From IMG/VR virus record IMGVR_UViG_3300010150_000076, positions 1 to 33,291 of that record: 33,291 nt of DNA, one strand, 5' to 3'. This DNA is from a virus. Below, in pieces: positions 21,741 through 31,195 of this stretch (its first letter is position 1; every line of letters begins with the position of its first letter). Made by a program: the position numbers and the translations under genes. The notes under the pieces were generated by a model. It saw nothing but the letters and a program-made list of their open reading frames with translations, made no database searches and was not told the origin of the DNA.

Positions 21741-22912
21741 AGAGGTAGTTCCTTTAGGTTTCCGAAATCCTTCCCGGTCATACAGGAAGTAACAAATCCG
21801 TCTTCTCGCATAATGCTGAGAACATCTTTAACGACACCTCTCTCTTCCCAATCCATATCGATGACAATCGAGTCGTGAATAGTGAAGGCGATGCGAGACT
21901 TCTTGTTCTTTAGTAGTTCATTGATAGCGATGATTCTGGACATCACGTAATCAGCCGTTGTGCTCTGGATAAGGTACGAGATTGCGTTTTCTCTTTCTAC
22001 TTCGATTGTTCTTCCGAACGGGTTTGTAACTGTGCCGTCTTTCCAGAAGTCTCTCAAGATCTTGTCGCGGCCATACGCGGCCTCTAGGTGATCGTTTCTC
22101 TTGTCGAGGTCATATAACCAAGAGAACATTAGGCGCTTGGCCATATCTCGTGTCGTATGACGATCAAAGATATTTTGAATGTTCCAGTCGTGAATGTCGA
22201 TCTGTGGCTGGTCCTTCCCAAGAATATAAAACAATGAGCGAAGGTCCGCTGCGTTGATGTCGAGCTCCAAGAACCAGTCATTGTTTGGACGCACGTAAGG
22301 ACGATACTCTTTGTTAAGTCGCAAGATTGGGAAAGATGTCTTTGATGTTGTTAGACGTCCTGTGGCTGATCCGTAGACACGGTAGTGTGTGATCATTGAA
22401 TGCTTTGACAAGGAGTTCAGGAATGCCTTACCCTTGTCATTATACTTCTCTCTACGAAGTTGTGCAACATCTAAATTAACTTTATATCCGTTGATCTCGT
22501 TTACGGCTTCGTGTGCTGCAACCATAAAGTTGTGATTCACTGGGCGTGTGTGGTTGTCAAACACCCACTGTGTGATCTTGTTCTTGATTGCCGAGTGGTC
22601 CTTGAGGAAGCCTTGCGGCACGAGGTCAAAGAAGCAGTTTTGGGTGAGGTCTACTTTTGCTAGTCGAAAGGAACTGTAGTAAGCCAGCAGCCTCTCGTTA
22701 ACTCTTTCCCACTCTTCGCGATACTGCGAAGGGCAAACTTCATCTAGAGTCTTGCCTTGTGCCCAGATGTGAGCATAGTCAACGCCAGACTCCAAGTATG
22801 GAGTCCAAGACCAAGTTCTAGACAGTCCGTCTGGAACGTATCCAAAATGAAGTTCGTCAGCGACATAGACACCTACGCAGTTGTCCTTGTCGTCAAATGT
22901 TTGGAATAGCAA
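21737..22912 (-). CDS. Reduced family A DNA polymerase (391 aa)
   Basis: Only the polymerase domain is present; no 3'-5' exonuclease domain precedes it. Motif A is LELDINAADLR with catalytic D218 (usually D-Y-S-Q-I-E-L-R). The fingers helix is R255-DMA-K259-RLM-F263-SWLY267-D. Motif C is H346-D347-S348, where most relatives have His-Asp-Glu. GSATGRLTTS (181-190) and the Q316 helix are also family features. Start is TTG 22912 with AGAGG in front, an unusual choice. The Phe at 263 predicts discrimination against dideoxynucleotides. Possibly a repair or gap-filling enzyme beside DnaE. Confidence 0.85.
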   Translation of the reverse strand: MLFQTFDDKDNCVGVYVADELHFGYVPDGLSRTWSWTPYLESGVDYAHIWAQGKTLDEVCPSQYREEWERVNERLLAYYSSFRLAKVDLTQNCFFDLVPQGFLKDHSAIKNKITQWVFDNHTRPVNHNFMVAAHEAVNEINGYKVNLDVAQLRREKYNDKGKAFLNSLSKHSMITHYRVYGSATGRLTTSKTSFPILRLNKEYRPYVRPNNDWFLELDINAADLRSLFYILGKDQPQIDIHDWNIQNIFDRHTTRDMAKRLMFSWLYDLDKRNDHLEAAYGRDKILRDFWKDGTVTNPFGRTIEVERENAISYLIQSTTADYVMSRIIAINELLKNKKSRIAFTIHDSIVIDMDWEERGVVKDVLSIMREDGFVTSCMTGKDFGNLKELPL

Positions 22913-22932
22913 TTCAACCTCTTGGATCTATT

Positions 22933-24237
22933 TTAATATCCTCGGAAGAGATTTGCAACATAAAAATCTTTAATCTGACTTGATGTCGAATTAGTCGCGT
23001 TTCCAACACTATTCTTTCTTCTCTGTTTCTCAAAGGTGCTTGAGCCTTTTTGAAAATTTGAGAAATTAAACTTGTGATTAAGATCTGCAACAATCTCTTC
23101 TAGCTCAGTATAGCCTACTTTCGACTGAGCTAGTGTCACAATTCTGTTAAGTTCAATTTCACTCATCTGGATTCCAGAGAACTTGTTCTTGATCTGGCAG
23201 TAATATTTGATCCATTCTGCCTCGGGCACTTGTGTCAACTTCATAATATCAATAGGTTCCCTAAAGATGACACTAGGAGAGCCGTTATCAACTGTAGCCG
23301 TTTTGTCTGCGTAGCGGTTATTGTCAATAAAGTTGTTATACGCCTTATGTACATCGTTCAACATAAGTGTAAAGTCGTCAAAATCAATTGGAAGATAGTA
23401 CTCGTATAGCGCCTTATCCAAAGCCATATTGGATGACATTCTTTTCTGCATCGCTGCAGAGGTGATGTCTGCGACAAGACGCCAAGGAATATCCTTATCG
23501 ATCATAAACCCGAACTCTTGTGCTAGCTTTGTATAAAGTCGGAAGTTTGAAGACTGTAAGAAGTATTCTGTCTTTCTCCCATCGTCGCTATAGTTCTCGT
23601 CTGCGATCTCGATCACAAGGCCGGTTGTTAGTGGGCTATTGTATGGCGACCTAACATAGTCACTCAGGTGATATGGCACGACCTTGTTTGCACTTGCCAG
23701 CACATCGACATAGATTCGTAGATAATCAGATAAGTTATTGATACCGTCTCTCTCTGCCTTTGTTAAAGACTCATTGAGAGCTATGTGGTAAGCTGTGACC
23801 TGATTCGAAAAAGCTACCAATGGGTTCTGGTACCCTTTAAATGCCCTGATGCTTTCAAGTGCCTGCGATGGGCTTCCGAATCGAAGACCTGTGTTGACTC
23901 TATTTCCACGAGCCAGTTCATCGTATCTCATCGCCATATCGTCAAAGGCTGTCGCCACAAAGTCAAGAGCTGCAATCTGCGCTCCTTCATTGGCGTAAGA
24001 GCAGCGGCGCAGTTTCTCTGTCCTTGCTAGCAGTGAAACATATTCTGGGGTTACCTTCCCGATAAGATGGCGCTGGCCAGCTGAGAAGTCTTTGACAGCA
24101 CCGATCTCGCGAGGCATCTCTGCCGGCCTCTTGGTGATCAAGCCAGTGTCAGATGAATATTTATCGTAGTTCGAGCGCTTCTCAAACAGATCCTTAGTTC
24201 TATCAGAGTTTTTAGCATTTGTTTTGAATCTACTCAT
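22933..24237 (-). CDS. Virion structural protein, unknown (434 aa)
   Basis: A large polar helical protein with no clear motif. It starts with a charged, disordered-looking segment (about residues 1-40), followed by helices and beta strands, and ends in a Ser/Asn-rich tail (GNATNSTSSQIKD). Its overlap (ATGA) with the large baseplate-like gene upstream and its place after the tail module suggest a virion component. The family is not recognised. Confidence 0.65.
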   Translation of the reverse strand: MSRFKTNAKNSDRTKDLFEKRSNYDKYSSDTGLITKRPAEMPREIGAVKDFSAGQRHLIGKVTPEYVSLLARTEKLRRCSYANEGAQIAALDFVATAFDDMAMRYDELARGNRVNTGLRFGSPSQALESIRAFKGYQNPLVAFSNQVTAYHIALNESLTKAERDGINNLSDYLRIYVDVLASANKVVPYHLSDYVRSPYNSPLTTGLVIEIADENYSDDGRKTEYFLQSSNFRLYTKLAQEFGFMIDKDIPWRLVADITSAAMQKRMSSNMALDKALYEYYLPIDFDDFTLMLNDVHKAYNNFIDNNRYADKTATVDNGSPSVIFREPIDIMKLTQVPEAEWIKYYCQIKNKFSGIQMSEIELNRIVTLAQSKVGYTELEEIVADLNHKFNFSNFQKGSSTFEKQRRKNSVGNATNSTSSQIKDFYVANLFRGY

Positions 24238-26831
24238 TTCTTGCTAGACCTCTTGATTTGCCCTCTGTTCTCGAACCTTGTTGCTACTGTTGTTTTGTAG
24301 CTTCCCGGTGACATCGAGTGCTTGATTTTGGTAACGATATATGCTCCGCCGAGGCCCAGAATAAATGATAGTGAGTCGCGGTCATTCGGATCACCAAGTG
24401 AGCCTGCTGGGTCTAGGCCATAGGGATCGAAAAAGATAAGGCCGCCAAGCGTGTTTAGGTCATTGCCAATCATTTCAAATGTGGCCTTGTACATATTGGT
24501 AAGATAAGTGTCTGGCGAGTTATCATCGGTCTGTTCGGCGCGCATTTCTGGTAGGTGAGGCATATCTTCTTTGCTCAACTGTACGCGCTTAATTAGGCCA
24601 TAAGACTGGCCGTGTGTATAGTGAGGAATCCTCTTCTTGAAGTCCTCTTGAAGATCCCCTAGAGTCTCGTTATAATCTCTGTTAGACTCTTCGTGTACCA
24701 CAAAGATGTCAAGCATACTTTTAGTTTTAGCCTTGGCGCGCAAGAGGCCGTCAAGATTAGTGTTAAGTCTCATCAAAAGAGGCTTTACAGTGTACAGTGA
24801 AGTGTCATAGCTCACAGCCTCTTCCGACAAGGAATTAGCTACGTTTGCGTCCGTGACCTCTTGGTCAACGAGCTTGCTTAGATTTGCAGCAGCCGTTGGA
24901 GCTAACGAGACCACATCCATAATATTGCTTGGGGTCTTTGTGGGATCATCCTTTGAATTGCTCTTGTAGTGCGTGAACGGAGTCATCTTTAGCTTCTTCT
25001 GTGTGTTCTTGTATAGCTTCTTTGACTGACGGCCTAGAGCTTCTGGCAGGATAGTATTCGCACAAAGTCTTAGGAAATCCAAAATTGACATTGTTTGTAG
25101 CTTCTCAGAAGTGATCTTCTTTTCGAAAGTTGCTCGAAGTAGCGAAATTGAAATAGGTACAGCCGAGATGGGCATACTATATGTCGGCTCATTGCTAGAG
25201 GTTCGAATGTCTGGTACTCGGATATTACTAAGGACAAAACGATAGTCTTCGAACCTACCCTTGCCAGAGTGCTCGATAACTGCGTCAAGTAAGTCGCCGA
25301 AAAACACAAACGCAACATTCGTGACTGGATTTGCACCCGTGTCGGGCTGTGGCGGAAAAGGTGTGTAGGTGACTCTATCGAGTGCTGCGGCACCTGCGAT
25401 ACCGGGATTGATCTTGAGTTCTGTTGGTCTTGGTGTCGCACTGGCGGCTGCTGCAGTCGTTGACGTAGCAATCCTACCCGGAAGGCTGCTCATAAAATCG
25501 TCCAACGAACCGACAGTAGGCTCGGCCATATATTCTCCAAAGAGATTTGACTGCTCGTTTGACAAGGTGATTTCAAAAATTCTTGAATCATACTTTTTGG
25601 CACCTAGAGAGACGGGCTTCTCTAGTGTCTTCAAGATACTGGATAGGAGGCCGCCACCGACCTCATCGACAAGCTCTTTCTCGATTTGCTTATATTCTTC
25701 GAGACTCTTATTTAGCTGGTCGATGTCTACCGAATACTGAATCCATCGTCTCTTCTCGGCAATTGCTTGGTCTTTCTCCACTGTCTTAAGGTAGATCTCG
25801 GCCTCAATGTCCTTGATGGTTTCTCTGGCTGTCTTGAGGGCTGTAGATGTGCCAGAAGAAATAAGAATGTTTGAAGATGGCTGTCGGGCTTCTGTATTGC
25901 TGCGTGCAATGAAGTTAGCAGTACATTCAGTCTTTCCATTCTCCCTAAAGTCGAACTGGTGGTCAACAACACTGAGATACATACAGGACCGCATCTTGTC
26001 GAATGAAATTGCTGCCTTGGCCTTATTGATGTCGCTATCAGTGAAGCTAATGGCAGACTTGCTACCCACGCCAGCACGAGACAAAAGCTTATTTAGCTGG
26101 GCTTCGTCGACAAAGTATCCGGCTTCCACAAGAAGTTCATAAGCGCCGGCATCGTACTTCATCTGTGTGCCTTTCTGGACTGTCCTTTTCTCTGCTTCTC
26201 TGAGCGAGGCGGACGGGGCAACAATATCAAGGAGCCTGTAGGATTCTCCTTTCTTATTCTTTCGAACAGCTGCAAGCGCACCCATACCATCCATAGTCAT
26301 TGTAAGAGTGGCGCGAATGTCTCTATTAGCTGTGAAGGTGTCAGTACCGACGTATTCCCAGTCAAAAGACTTAATTCCGATTTGGCCGCCTCTGTCTAGC
26401 ACTGGTCGAGAAAGGTCGAAGTCGTTAGCGTTGGTACGGCCAAGCAGATTGTTCTTAAGGGAACGGGGGAACTCTAGTTCTACTACCTTCTTAGAGGAAA
26501 CGATGCCACTTGGGTCGCGGTCGACCATAACCTTATAAATCTTGATGTCTGGTACTAGCGCAGAATAGACAATGTTCTTCAAGTAAAACAAGTGCATATC
26601 GCTAAAGTTGTTGCGTGACATCTCGGTCTCTTCACCGGGGACGCACCTCTTGACGATCTCGCTATTCACTAGGCGGCGTGGATATTCAATGCCGACCTTG
26701 CCGGGGTCCGATTCTTTTCTCTGCGTCTCTGGTAGAGGTGGCATAAATAGATCTTGAATTTGACGTGTCTGCGATAGAGTAAACACCAAATCCTGATCGG
26801 AGAAAATCTTCTTCTTAAGATTGTCGGCCAT
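24234..26831 (-). CDS. Large virion/baseplate-hub-like protein (865 aa)
   Basis: The last 40 residues, ending in GGAYIVTKIKHSMSPGSYKTTVATRFENRGQ, resemble a C-terminal pattern seen in baseplate hub proteins (strand, IxHxxxxGxxxT, strand). There is an internal helical coil around residues 340-400 (IKDIEAEIYLKT, EEYKQIEKEL) and an Ala/Thr-rich linker near residues 460-475. It is probably part of the central hub. The assignment is tentative. It abuts the next gene with TAAATG. Confidence 0.6.
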   Translation of the reverse strand: MADNLKKKIFSDQDLVFTLSQTRQIQDLFMPPLPETQRKESDPGKVGIEYPRRLVNSEIVKRCVPGEETEMSRNNFSDMHLFYLKNIVYSALVPDIKIYKVMVDRDPSGIVSSKKVVELEFPRSLKNNLLGRTNANDFDLSRPVLDRGGQIGIKSFDWEYVGTDTFTANRDIRATLTMTMDGMGALAAVRKNKKGESYRLLDIVAPSASLREAEKRTVQKGTQMKYDAGAYELLVEAGYFVDEAQLNKLLSRAGVGSKSAISFTDSDINKAKAAISFDKMRSCMYLSVVDHQFDFRENGKTECTANFIARSNTEARQPSSNILISSGTSTALKTARETIKDIEAEIYLKTVEKDQAIAEKRRWIQYSVDIDQLNKSLEEYKQIEKELVDEVGGGLLSSILKTLEKPVSLGAKKYDSRIFEITLSNEQSNLFGEYMAEPTVGSLDDFMSSLPGRIATSTTAAAASATPRPTELKINPGIAGAAALDRVTYTPFPPQPDTGANPVTNVAFVFFGDLLDAVIEHSGKGRFEDYRFVLSNIRVPDIRTSSNEPTYSMPISAVPISISLLRATFEKKITSEKLQTMSILDFLRLCANTILPEALGRQSKKLYKNTQKKLKMTPFTHYKSNSKDDPTKTPSNIMDVVSLAPTAAANLSKLVDQEVTDANVANSLSEEAVSYDTSLYTVKPLLMRLNTNLDGLLRAKAKTKSMLDIFVVHEESNRDYNETLGDLQEDFKKRIPHYTHGQSYGLIKRVQLSKEDMPHLPEMRAEQTDDNSPDTYLTNMYKATFEMIGNDLNTLGGLIFFDPYGLDPAGSLGDPNDRDSLSFILGLGGAYIVTKIKHSMSPGSYKTTVATRFENRGQIKRSSKK

Positions 26832-27089
26832 TTATTTTGTACCTGCTTCAAGAATCGAAAGCTTCATAGCTTCATTCTCTGTTAGTTTATCACTGTTTTG
26901 TTTTTCACGCAACCTTTCAATTTCTTCTTGCACCTTAAAGGCAAGAGAATTCTTGCTTGGCTTGCCAGAAATCTTGCCTACTTTGGCGTGTTGAAGTGCG
27001 TCTTCGAAATCAGCGACAACGGACATCTCTGTGTCCTCGTTGATGTCCGCAGTGACACCTGCGATATTTCTAAGGAGGTCCTTACGCAT
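26832..27089 (-). CDS. Small hypothetical tail-region protein (85 aa)
   Basis: A charged, helical protein (FKVQEEIERLREKQNSDKL near the centre) between two structural genes, with TGATG overlap upstream and TAAATG junction downstream. No family recognised. It could be a small baseplate component or chaperone. Confidence 0.68.
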   Translation of the reverse strand: MRKDLLRNIAGVTADINEDTEMSVVADFEDALQHAKVGKISGKPSKNSLAFKVQEEIERLREKQNSDKLTENEAMKLSILEAGTK

Positions 27090-27424
27090 CAGACCTCCAA
27101 AGAGTCTAGAATAATTCGTACAGGTGTAGGAATGATAATCTCGTCACCGACGTTCCAGCTTAGATCGATAGGCTTATTGTTGTAGTAACCAATTACCCAC
27201 CACAAGTCCATATCGCCGTAGAACTCGTCAGCCAATTTATAAAGCTTTGTGCTCACTGTCCAGACTCTCTTGTTCTTGACTAGCTGTCTATCTACGTCTT
27301 CTGGTAGAGTTCCGAAAGGACGGGGGCGGTACTGCTCAATGCGCTTTTTGCCTCTAGTCTTGATTTGCTTAGAGTAGAAGTCAAGATCGTTTTCTACTTT
27401 TGTGAATTTACGATACCTATCCAT
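27089..27424 (-). CDS. gp53/LysM-like baseplate wedge protein (111 aa)
   Basis: The C-terminal half (LYKLADEFYGDMDLWWVIGYYNNKP ... NVGDEIIIP) is a LysM-like fold found in phage baseplate proteins such as T4 gp53, where WW and the GD-x-I-x-IP ending are typical. The N-terminal part is basic. It sits among baseplate genes after the gp48-like protein. Assignment to gp53 itself is likely but not certain. Confidence 0.72.
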   Translation of the reverse strand: MDRYRKFTKVENDLDFYSKQIKTRGKKRIEQYRPRPFGTLPEDVDRQLVKNKRVWTVSTKLYKLADEFYGDMDLWWVIGYYNNKPIDLSWNVGDEIIIPTPVRIILDSLEV

Positions 27425-27430
27425 CTTCGA

Positions 27431-28030
27431 TTATACCTCAAATGGGAACTTGTTATTGGAGGGACGGAGCCACTTGCCATCAGCTGTGAAGCCAGCGACT
27501 TCCCTGTGAATGATAGAAAGATTAAAGTTGACTGTGAAGTAGCGAGGCGCTACCTTTCCGTCTGCGACCTGCGCAGTGTTAATAATGTTAGCTGCGTCAG
27601 CGTATTCGAACTTCATCCCATCCAAGAAGCCAACTTCGTCCAAGAGAGGCGACGCATTGCCTACTGGTCGGAGTATAACTCTGAAAAGTGGTGGTGATTC
27701 AAGAGCGTTCTTGTCTGCAGAGTAAACAGCATATTGTGTTCGCATAAGCCTCTTTAGCTTGTCGAACTGCGCCTTCGCTCTAGCTCCGTCTTCTTGCAAG
27801 ACTGTGAAAGAGCCGGCTGCAGTTCTCTCGTTGCCCTCAAAGAACCTCATAGGATCTGTCCTGCCAAAAGCAGTCTCAGCACTGGTCTTGGTCATAATAT
27901 TATCTGAGTAGCTATTGAGGATGATAGGAGTAAACTTTGAGCTTGCATTTACGTGCAAAGCAATAAATTCAATGCTACCCAAATCTTCCTGCGGGCCAGA
28001 GAATCCAGAATCGTATGGATTTAGAATCAT
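27431..28030 (-). CDS. Baseplate/tail-tube-associated structural protein (199 aa)
   Basis: Contains FGRTDPMRFFEGNERTA, a motif typical of a group of tail structural proteins in large marine phages, followed by strands (LFRVILRPVG, YFTVNFNLSI). The position directly after the tape measure suggests a tube-initiation or tail cap role, as for T4 gp48/gp54. The start ATG overlaps the tape measure stop (ATGA). Exact homology is uncertain. Confidence 0.6.
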   Translation of the reverse strand: MILNPYDSGFSGPQEDLGSIEFIALHVNASSKFTPIILNSYSDNIMTKTSAETAFGRTDPMRFFEGNERTAAGSFTVLQEDGARAKAQFDKLKRLMRTQYAVYSADKNALESPPLFRVILRPVGNASPLLDEVGFLDGMKFEYADAANIINTAQVADGKVAPRYFTVNFNLSIIHREVAGFTADGKWLRPSNNKFPFEV

Positions 28031-30063
28031 CCCATATCTCCTCTAGTAATTAGTCTGGTGACAGAATTACCAAGTTTAGTGCCTTCGTCGATCTCCAAGA
28101 TCTCTCCGATTGTTGTTGCCAATTCCCGGTCGCCAATGCTGAACGCTACCTTGACCGTTGGCTGGAAGTCAATGACCTGTGAAGATGCTGAAGATGTCTG
28201 TGCTGAGGCGGGGGCTGATAGTTCTGTCAATCTTGTCCCAAACATAACAGCGTCGTCTTCTCTGCCGATGAATGTGCCCTTCGCTGTCTTAACAACTGGT
28301 CGGTTGTCATTGCTGGCAGGGATGAGGGCGTCCTCTACAGGCTCTGGCTCTGTGGAGGCCATAAGTGCCCCTACTGCAGCGCCAGTCAATGCTAGGCCAC
28401 CAACTACCCCTGCCATAGCAAGAGGGCCGCCTAGACCGATCAGGCCAGCCATTGCGGTCAATGATGCAACTAGTGGTGGCAAGAACGAGAAGGCGATAGC
28501 GCCGCCCAGTACGGTCATCGCTCCGGCAAGAGCACCCATAGCAGCTGGTGATTCCCCTAGGTAGTTCATTACTTGCGACAAGCCATCAGCAAAGCCTACC
28601 ATAACATTTACTAGCGGCTCTGCGGCGATTATAAGATTCATAAATGAATTTTGCATCTTCTCCGTGATGGTATTGAAGTTGCTCATCTGAGCAGCCTGTT
28701 CTTCAATGTCCTGTGGGGTTAGTTCTGGTGGCACAATAGAGTCGAAGTTTCTTGCCATAACCAAAGCTAGCTGGTTAACGTCCTTGAGACCAGCAGCTGA
28801 CGCAATCGCCTGTTTCTCGTAGTAGCCCATATCTTGGAAGGATCTTCCAGTCTGGTCTAGTGCGTCGGCTAGCATCTCGAACCTTGCTGCGGGGTCAGTC
28901 TCTCCGACCATTTCTAGTGTACTCAAGAAGGGACCGCCCAATACTGCATTTAGCCTGCCTACACTCTGTGCTGCACCTTCGAATGTATCGAACTGTCTCG
29001 TGATGGCTACTAGTTCAGCAATAGGGATATTTGTGGCCTTGGCCTGCACTGCTAGAGAAGCAAACTGATCCTCAAGCTCCGCTGATGAATTTGCTGATGC
29101 TCCGAGGACTTGGCGGGCAGCTTCAAATCCGCTGGTAAGCTCGTCAATGGGCATACCTAGTTGTGTTGCTAGTCCGGCCAAGGCGGTATTGAATCCCTGA
29201 GCTTCGTTCATTGAAAGGCCCATAGATTTATTTAGGAAGAGTACATTCTTGGCCTGCATATCTAGGCCAAAGCCCATCTTCTCTAGCATTGCTGCAGATT
29301 GCGCAATCTCTGATCTCTGCGTCGCTGTTAGTTCTGTAAATCCTCTGACCTGTGTGAAGAAGCTTTGGAAGGCTGCTGTCGCATCGTTGACACCAACGCC
29401 GACATTTAACAACTCTGTTGAGAGATTTACCAACTCATCACTGTATTCGCCCGTGTTTCCTGTTGCTCTGTTGAATGCAACAACAGACTGGTCAATGGCA
29501 AAGGCCATTCCAACATTGGCCGCCACAACAGCCATAGAAGCTTGTACGGCTGCGTCAGCCATTGCCACCTGAACGTTTTCTAGCGTGAAGAGTTGTGCTG
29601 CGGCTTCGTCTGCATTCTTTCTCAATAGATCAAGAGCACCCGAAAAGCCACCTGCTGCCTTTACTGCTCGGCCTAGGCTTGTCTCTGCCGTCTCGGAAAC
29701 GCCAGTGATTGCTGTATAGAATGTCTTGATGTCGTTGACGTTCTTTCTTTCTAGCTCCGCGATTTCCATTAGTCGCTGGGATTCGGTCTCCAGTTGAAGC
29801 AGGCGAGTCTTATGTCGGGCAGACGCTTCATCGTCTCCCTTCTTAACGGCTTCCATATAAGCGCGCTCAGCTTCTGCAGCTGATGCTCTCGCTTGGCCAA
29901 GCTTCTCTTCCTCGGCTGCCATACGCTTGAGGACTTCAGCGCCGTTGCCTAGAATGGTATTGGCCTCGATTCTAGCGAGGTTGAGTTCTTTCTGTAGTTC
30001 GAGTCGAGCTGCTTGTTGTTCGTAGCTCTCCAAGTCTCTACCGCCAATATCACCTTCGGCCAT
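28027..30063 (-). CDS. Tail tape measure protein (678 aa)
   Basis: Sets tail length and reaches through the tail tube. The N-terminal 130 residues are a charged coiled coil (AAEEEKLGQARASAAEAE and similar), the middle is Ala/Gly/Leu-rich and helical, and residues around 510-560 are strongly hydrophobic (LPPLVASLTAMAGLIGLGG ... MAGVVGGLALTGAAVGALMA). Using the rule of about 0.15 nm per residue, a tail of about 100 nm would follow; this is inference. It is preceded by the gp26/51-like chaperone pair, as tape measures in many phages are. SD AGGAG precedes the ATG at 30063. Confidence 0.85.
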   Translation of the reverse strand: MAEGDIGGRDLESYEQQAARLELQKELNLARIEANTILGNGAEVLKRMAAEEEKLGQARASAAEAERAYMEAVKKGDDEASARHKTRLLQLETESQRLMEIAELERKNVNDIKTFYTAITGVSETAETSLGRAVKAAGGFSGALDLLRKNADEAAAQLFTLENVQVAMADAAVQASMAVVAANVGMAFAIDQSVVAFNRATGNTGEYSDELVNLSTELLNVGVGVNDATAAFQSFFTQVRGFTELTATQRSEIAQSAAMLEKMGFGLDMQAKNVLFLNKSMGLSMNEAQGFNTALAGLATQLGMPIDELTSGFEAARQVLGASANSSAELEDQFASLAVQAKATNIPIAELVAITRQFDTFEGAAQSVGRLNAVLGGPFLSTLEMVGETDPAARFEMLADALDQTGRSFQDMGYYEKQAIASAAGLKDVNQLALVMARNFDSIVPPELTPQDIEEQAAQMSNFNTITEKMQNSFMNLIIAAEPLVNVMVGFADGLSQVMNYLGESPAAMGALAGAMTVLGGAIAFSFLPPLVASLTAMAGLIGLGGPLAMAGVVGGLALTGAAVGALMASTEPEPVEDALIPASNDNRPVVKTAKGTFIGREDDAVMFGTRLTELSAPASAQTSSASSQVIDFQPTVKVAFSIGDRELATTIGEILEIDEGTKLGNSVTRLITRGDMG

Positions 30064-30073
30064 AGCCTAGCTC

Positions 30074-31138
30074 CTACTTAAATGGCCACTTGAGGCCGGT
30101 TTCTCTTTCGAAATTACGGATTGAAGTTGCCAATCTTGCTCGTGACTGATAGGTCTGTCGATTACTAAGACCGTATCTCTGGATGGAATCGATGTACCTC
30201 TTTTCACCTTGGATTGCGCGAGCAAAAGCTTCTACTTCTTTCTTGTCGCCCGATACGCCAATTGGTAGATCGATGTCGCCAAAAACAGACTTAAGAATAA
30301 GTTTGACCCAAGCCCCGAACATACCTGCGATGCCCTCTGTCAAAAGGCCATTCTTTTTGGCCATCGAGAGATTGAAGTTAAATTCGTAACTCTGTGATTC
30401 GTTTACTGGGGCTGTGTTAATATATTGTTCGTATGCGTCGGCAAGGTCGCGCTCCACCTTGTCTGCTACCTGATTTACATCAGCAGTATTGAAGTTAGCA
30501 TCGTCGGAAAGGAACTCATAAATGGCCTCTCGGGTCAGCTCTTTGCCGGACAACGCCTGCTTACCTTCGTCACTAATCGCGTCGTTGGCGCCGATCATAT
30601 TATCTAGACCCAATGAATTAGTCTTTGCCACGACGTAGTTTAGGAACTTGCCTTTCAAGCCCGTTACGTATTCTTCTGGTTCTGCAATGAACCGTGCAAC
30701 AGCAGCTTGAATAATCTTGTCGTTATCGTTTTCTGGCTCTGCTGTCACCTGCTGACGTGCAACTACGTTAGGCTTAATCGCGTCTGTGACTTGGTTGATG
30801 ACTTCATCATCTAGCTCAGTGACATTGAGTTCGCTCTTTAGAAAGTCGAGAATCTTGTCGACTACTGTGCGTAGCTCTTCTTTCTCAAACTTAGCTTCGA
30901 ACAATTCTACTTCATCGTCGTCTTGGGTGGGAGCTTTTCTGGCCATCGCAGTCTCTAGGGCCGCAAAGGGAGGCATCCTATCGGCAAAGAAGTTCACCAC
31001 TTCATTGTACCTGTTTGAGCCGCGTGTTTCCTCGCCAATCATAAGCAAGAATCTGGCAGCGTAATCTAGGAGGTCGTCATACTTCTCTACGTATTCGTTT
31101 TCGAACCTCTGCAGTGTTCTTACGTCTGCTTCAGCCAT
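30074..31138 (-). CDS. Unknown tail-module protein (354 aa)
   Basis: ATG 31138 is preferred over 31153 because GGAG lies seven bases upstream of it. The protein is acidic in the first third (QDDDEVELFEAKFEKEEL) and predicted helical throughout, ending with a basic segment (YQSRARLATSIRNFERETG). A short hydrophobic region near residues 276-292 (GIAGMFGAWVKLILKSV) may be amphipathic. Its place directly before the tape measure suggests a tail assembly or virion role. No family recognised. Confidence 0.65.
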   Translation of the reverse strand: MAEADVRTLQRFENEYVEKYDDLLDYAARFLLMIGEETRGSNRYNEVVNFFADRMPPFAALETAMARKAPTQDDDEVELFEAKFEKEELRTVVDKILDFLKSELNVTELDDEVINQVTDAIKPNVVARQQVTAEPENDNDKIIQAAVARFIAEPEEYVTGLKGKFLNYVVAKTNSLGLDNMIGANDAISDEGKQALSGKELTREAIYEFLSDDANFNTADVNQVADKVERDLADAYEQYINTAPVNESQSYEFNFNLSMAKKNGLLTEGIAGMFGAWVKLILKSVFGDIDLPIGVSGDKKEVEAFARAIQGEKRYIDSIQRYGLSNRQTYQSRARLATSIRNFERETGLKWPFK

Positions 31139-31151
31139 AGTATACTCCATC

Positions 31152-31195
31152 ATTATAAATAGTTTGTAAAAAGAAAGCCGGGACGATCCCCGGCT
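31152..31195 (-). terminator. Intrinsic terminator and -10 box after the gp51-like frame
   Basis: AGCCGGG (31176-31182) and CCCGGCT (31189-31195) form a perfect 7-bp stem with six-base loop. The minus strand continues with TTCTTTTT, a good terminator tail. The TAG stop of the preceding frame lies partly in the stem. TATAAT (31157-31152) just downstream could be the -10 of a new promoter for the 354-residue gene, but no -35 is visible. Confidence 0.7.

Noticed and set aside
10970-31161. TATAAATA, the T4 late promoter motif, on the plus strand at 10970, 12644, 21227 and 31154.
   Set aside because: All genes are on the minus strand, so these would be antisense. Several copies fall in ATT TAT (Ile-Tyr) codons of the minus strand, which explains them. 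One minus-strand copy at 1269 is inside a gene.
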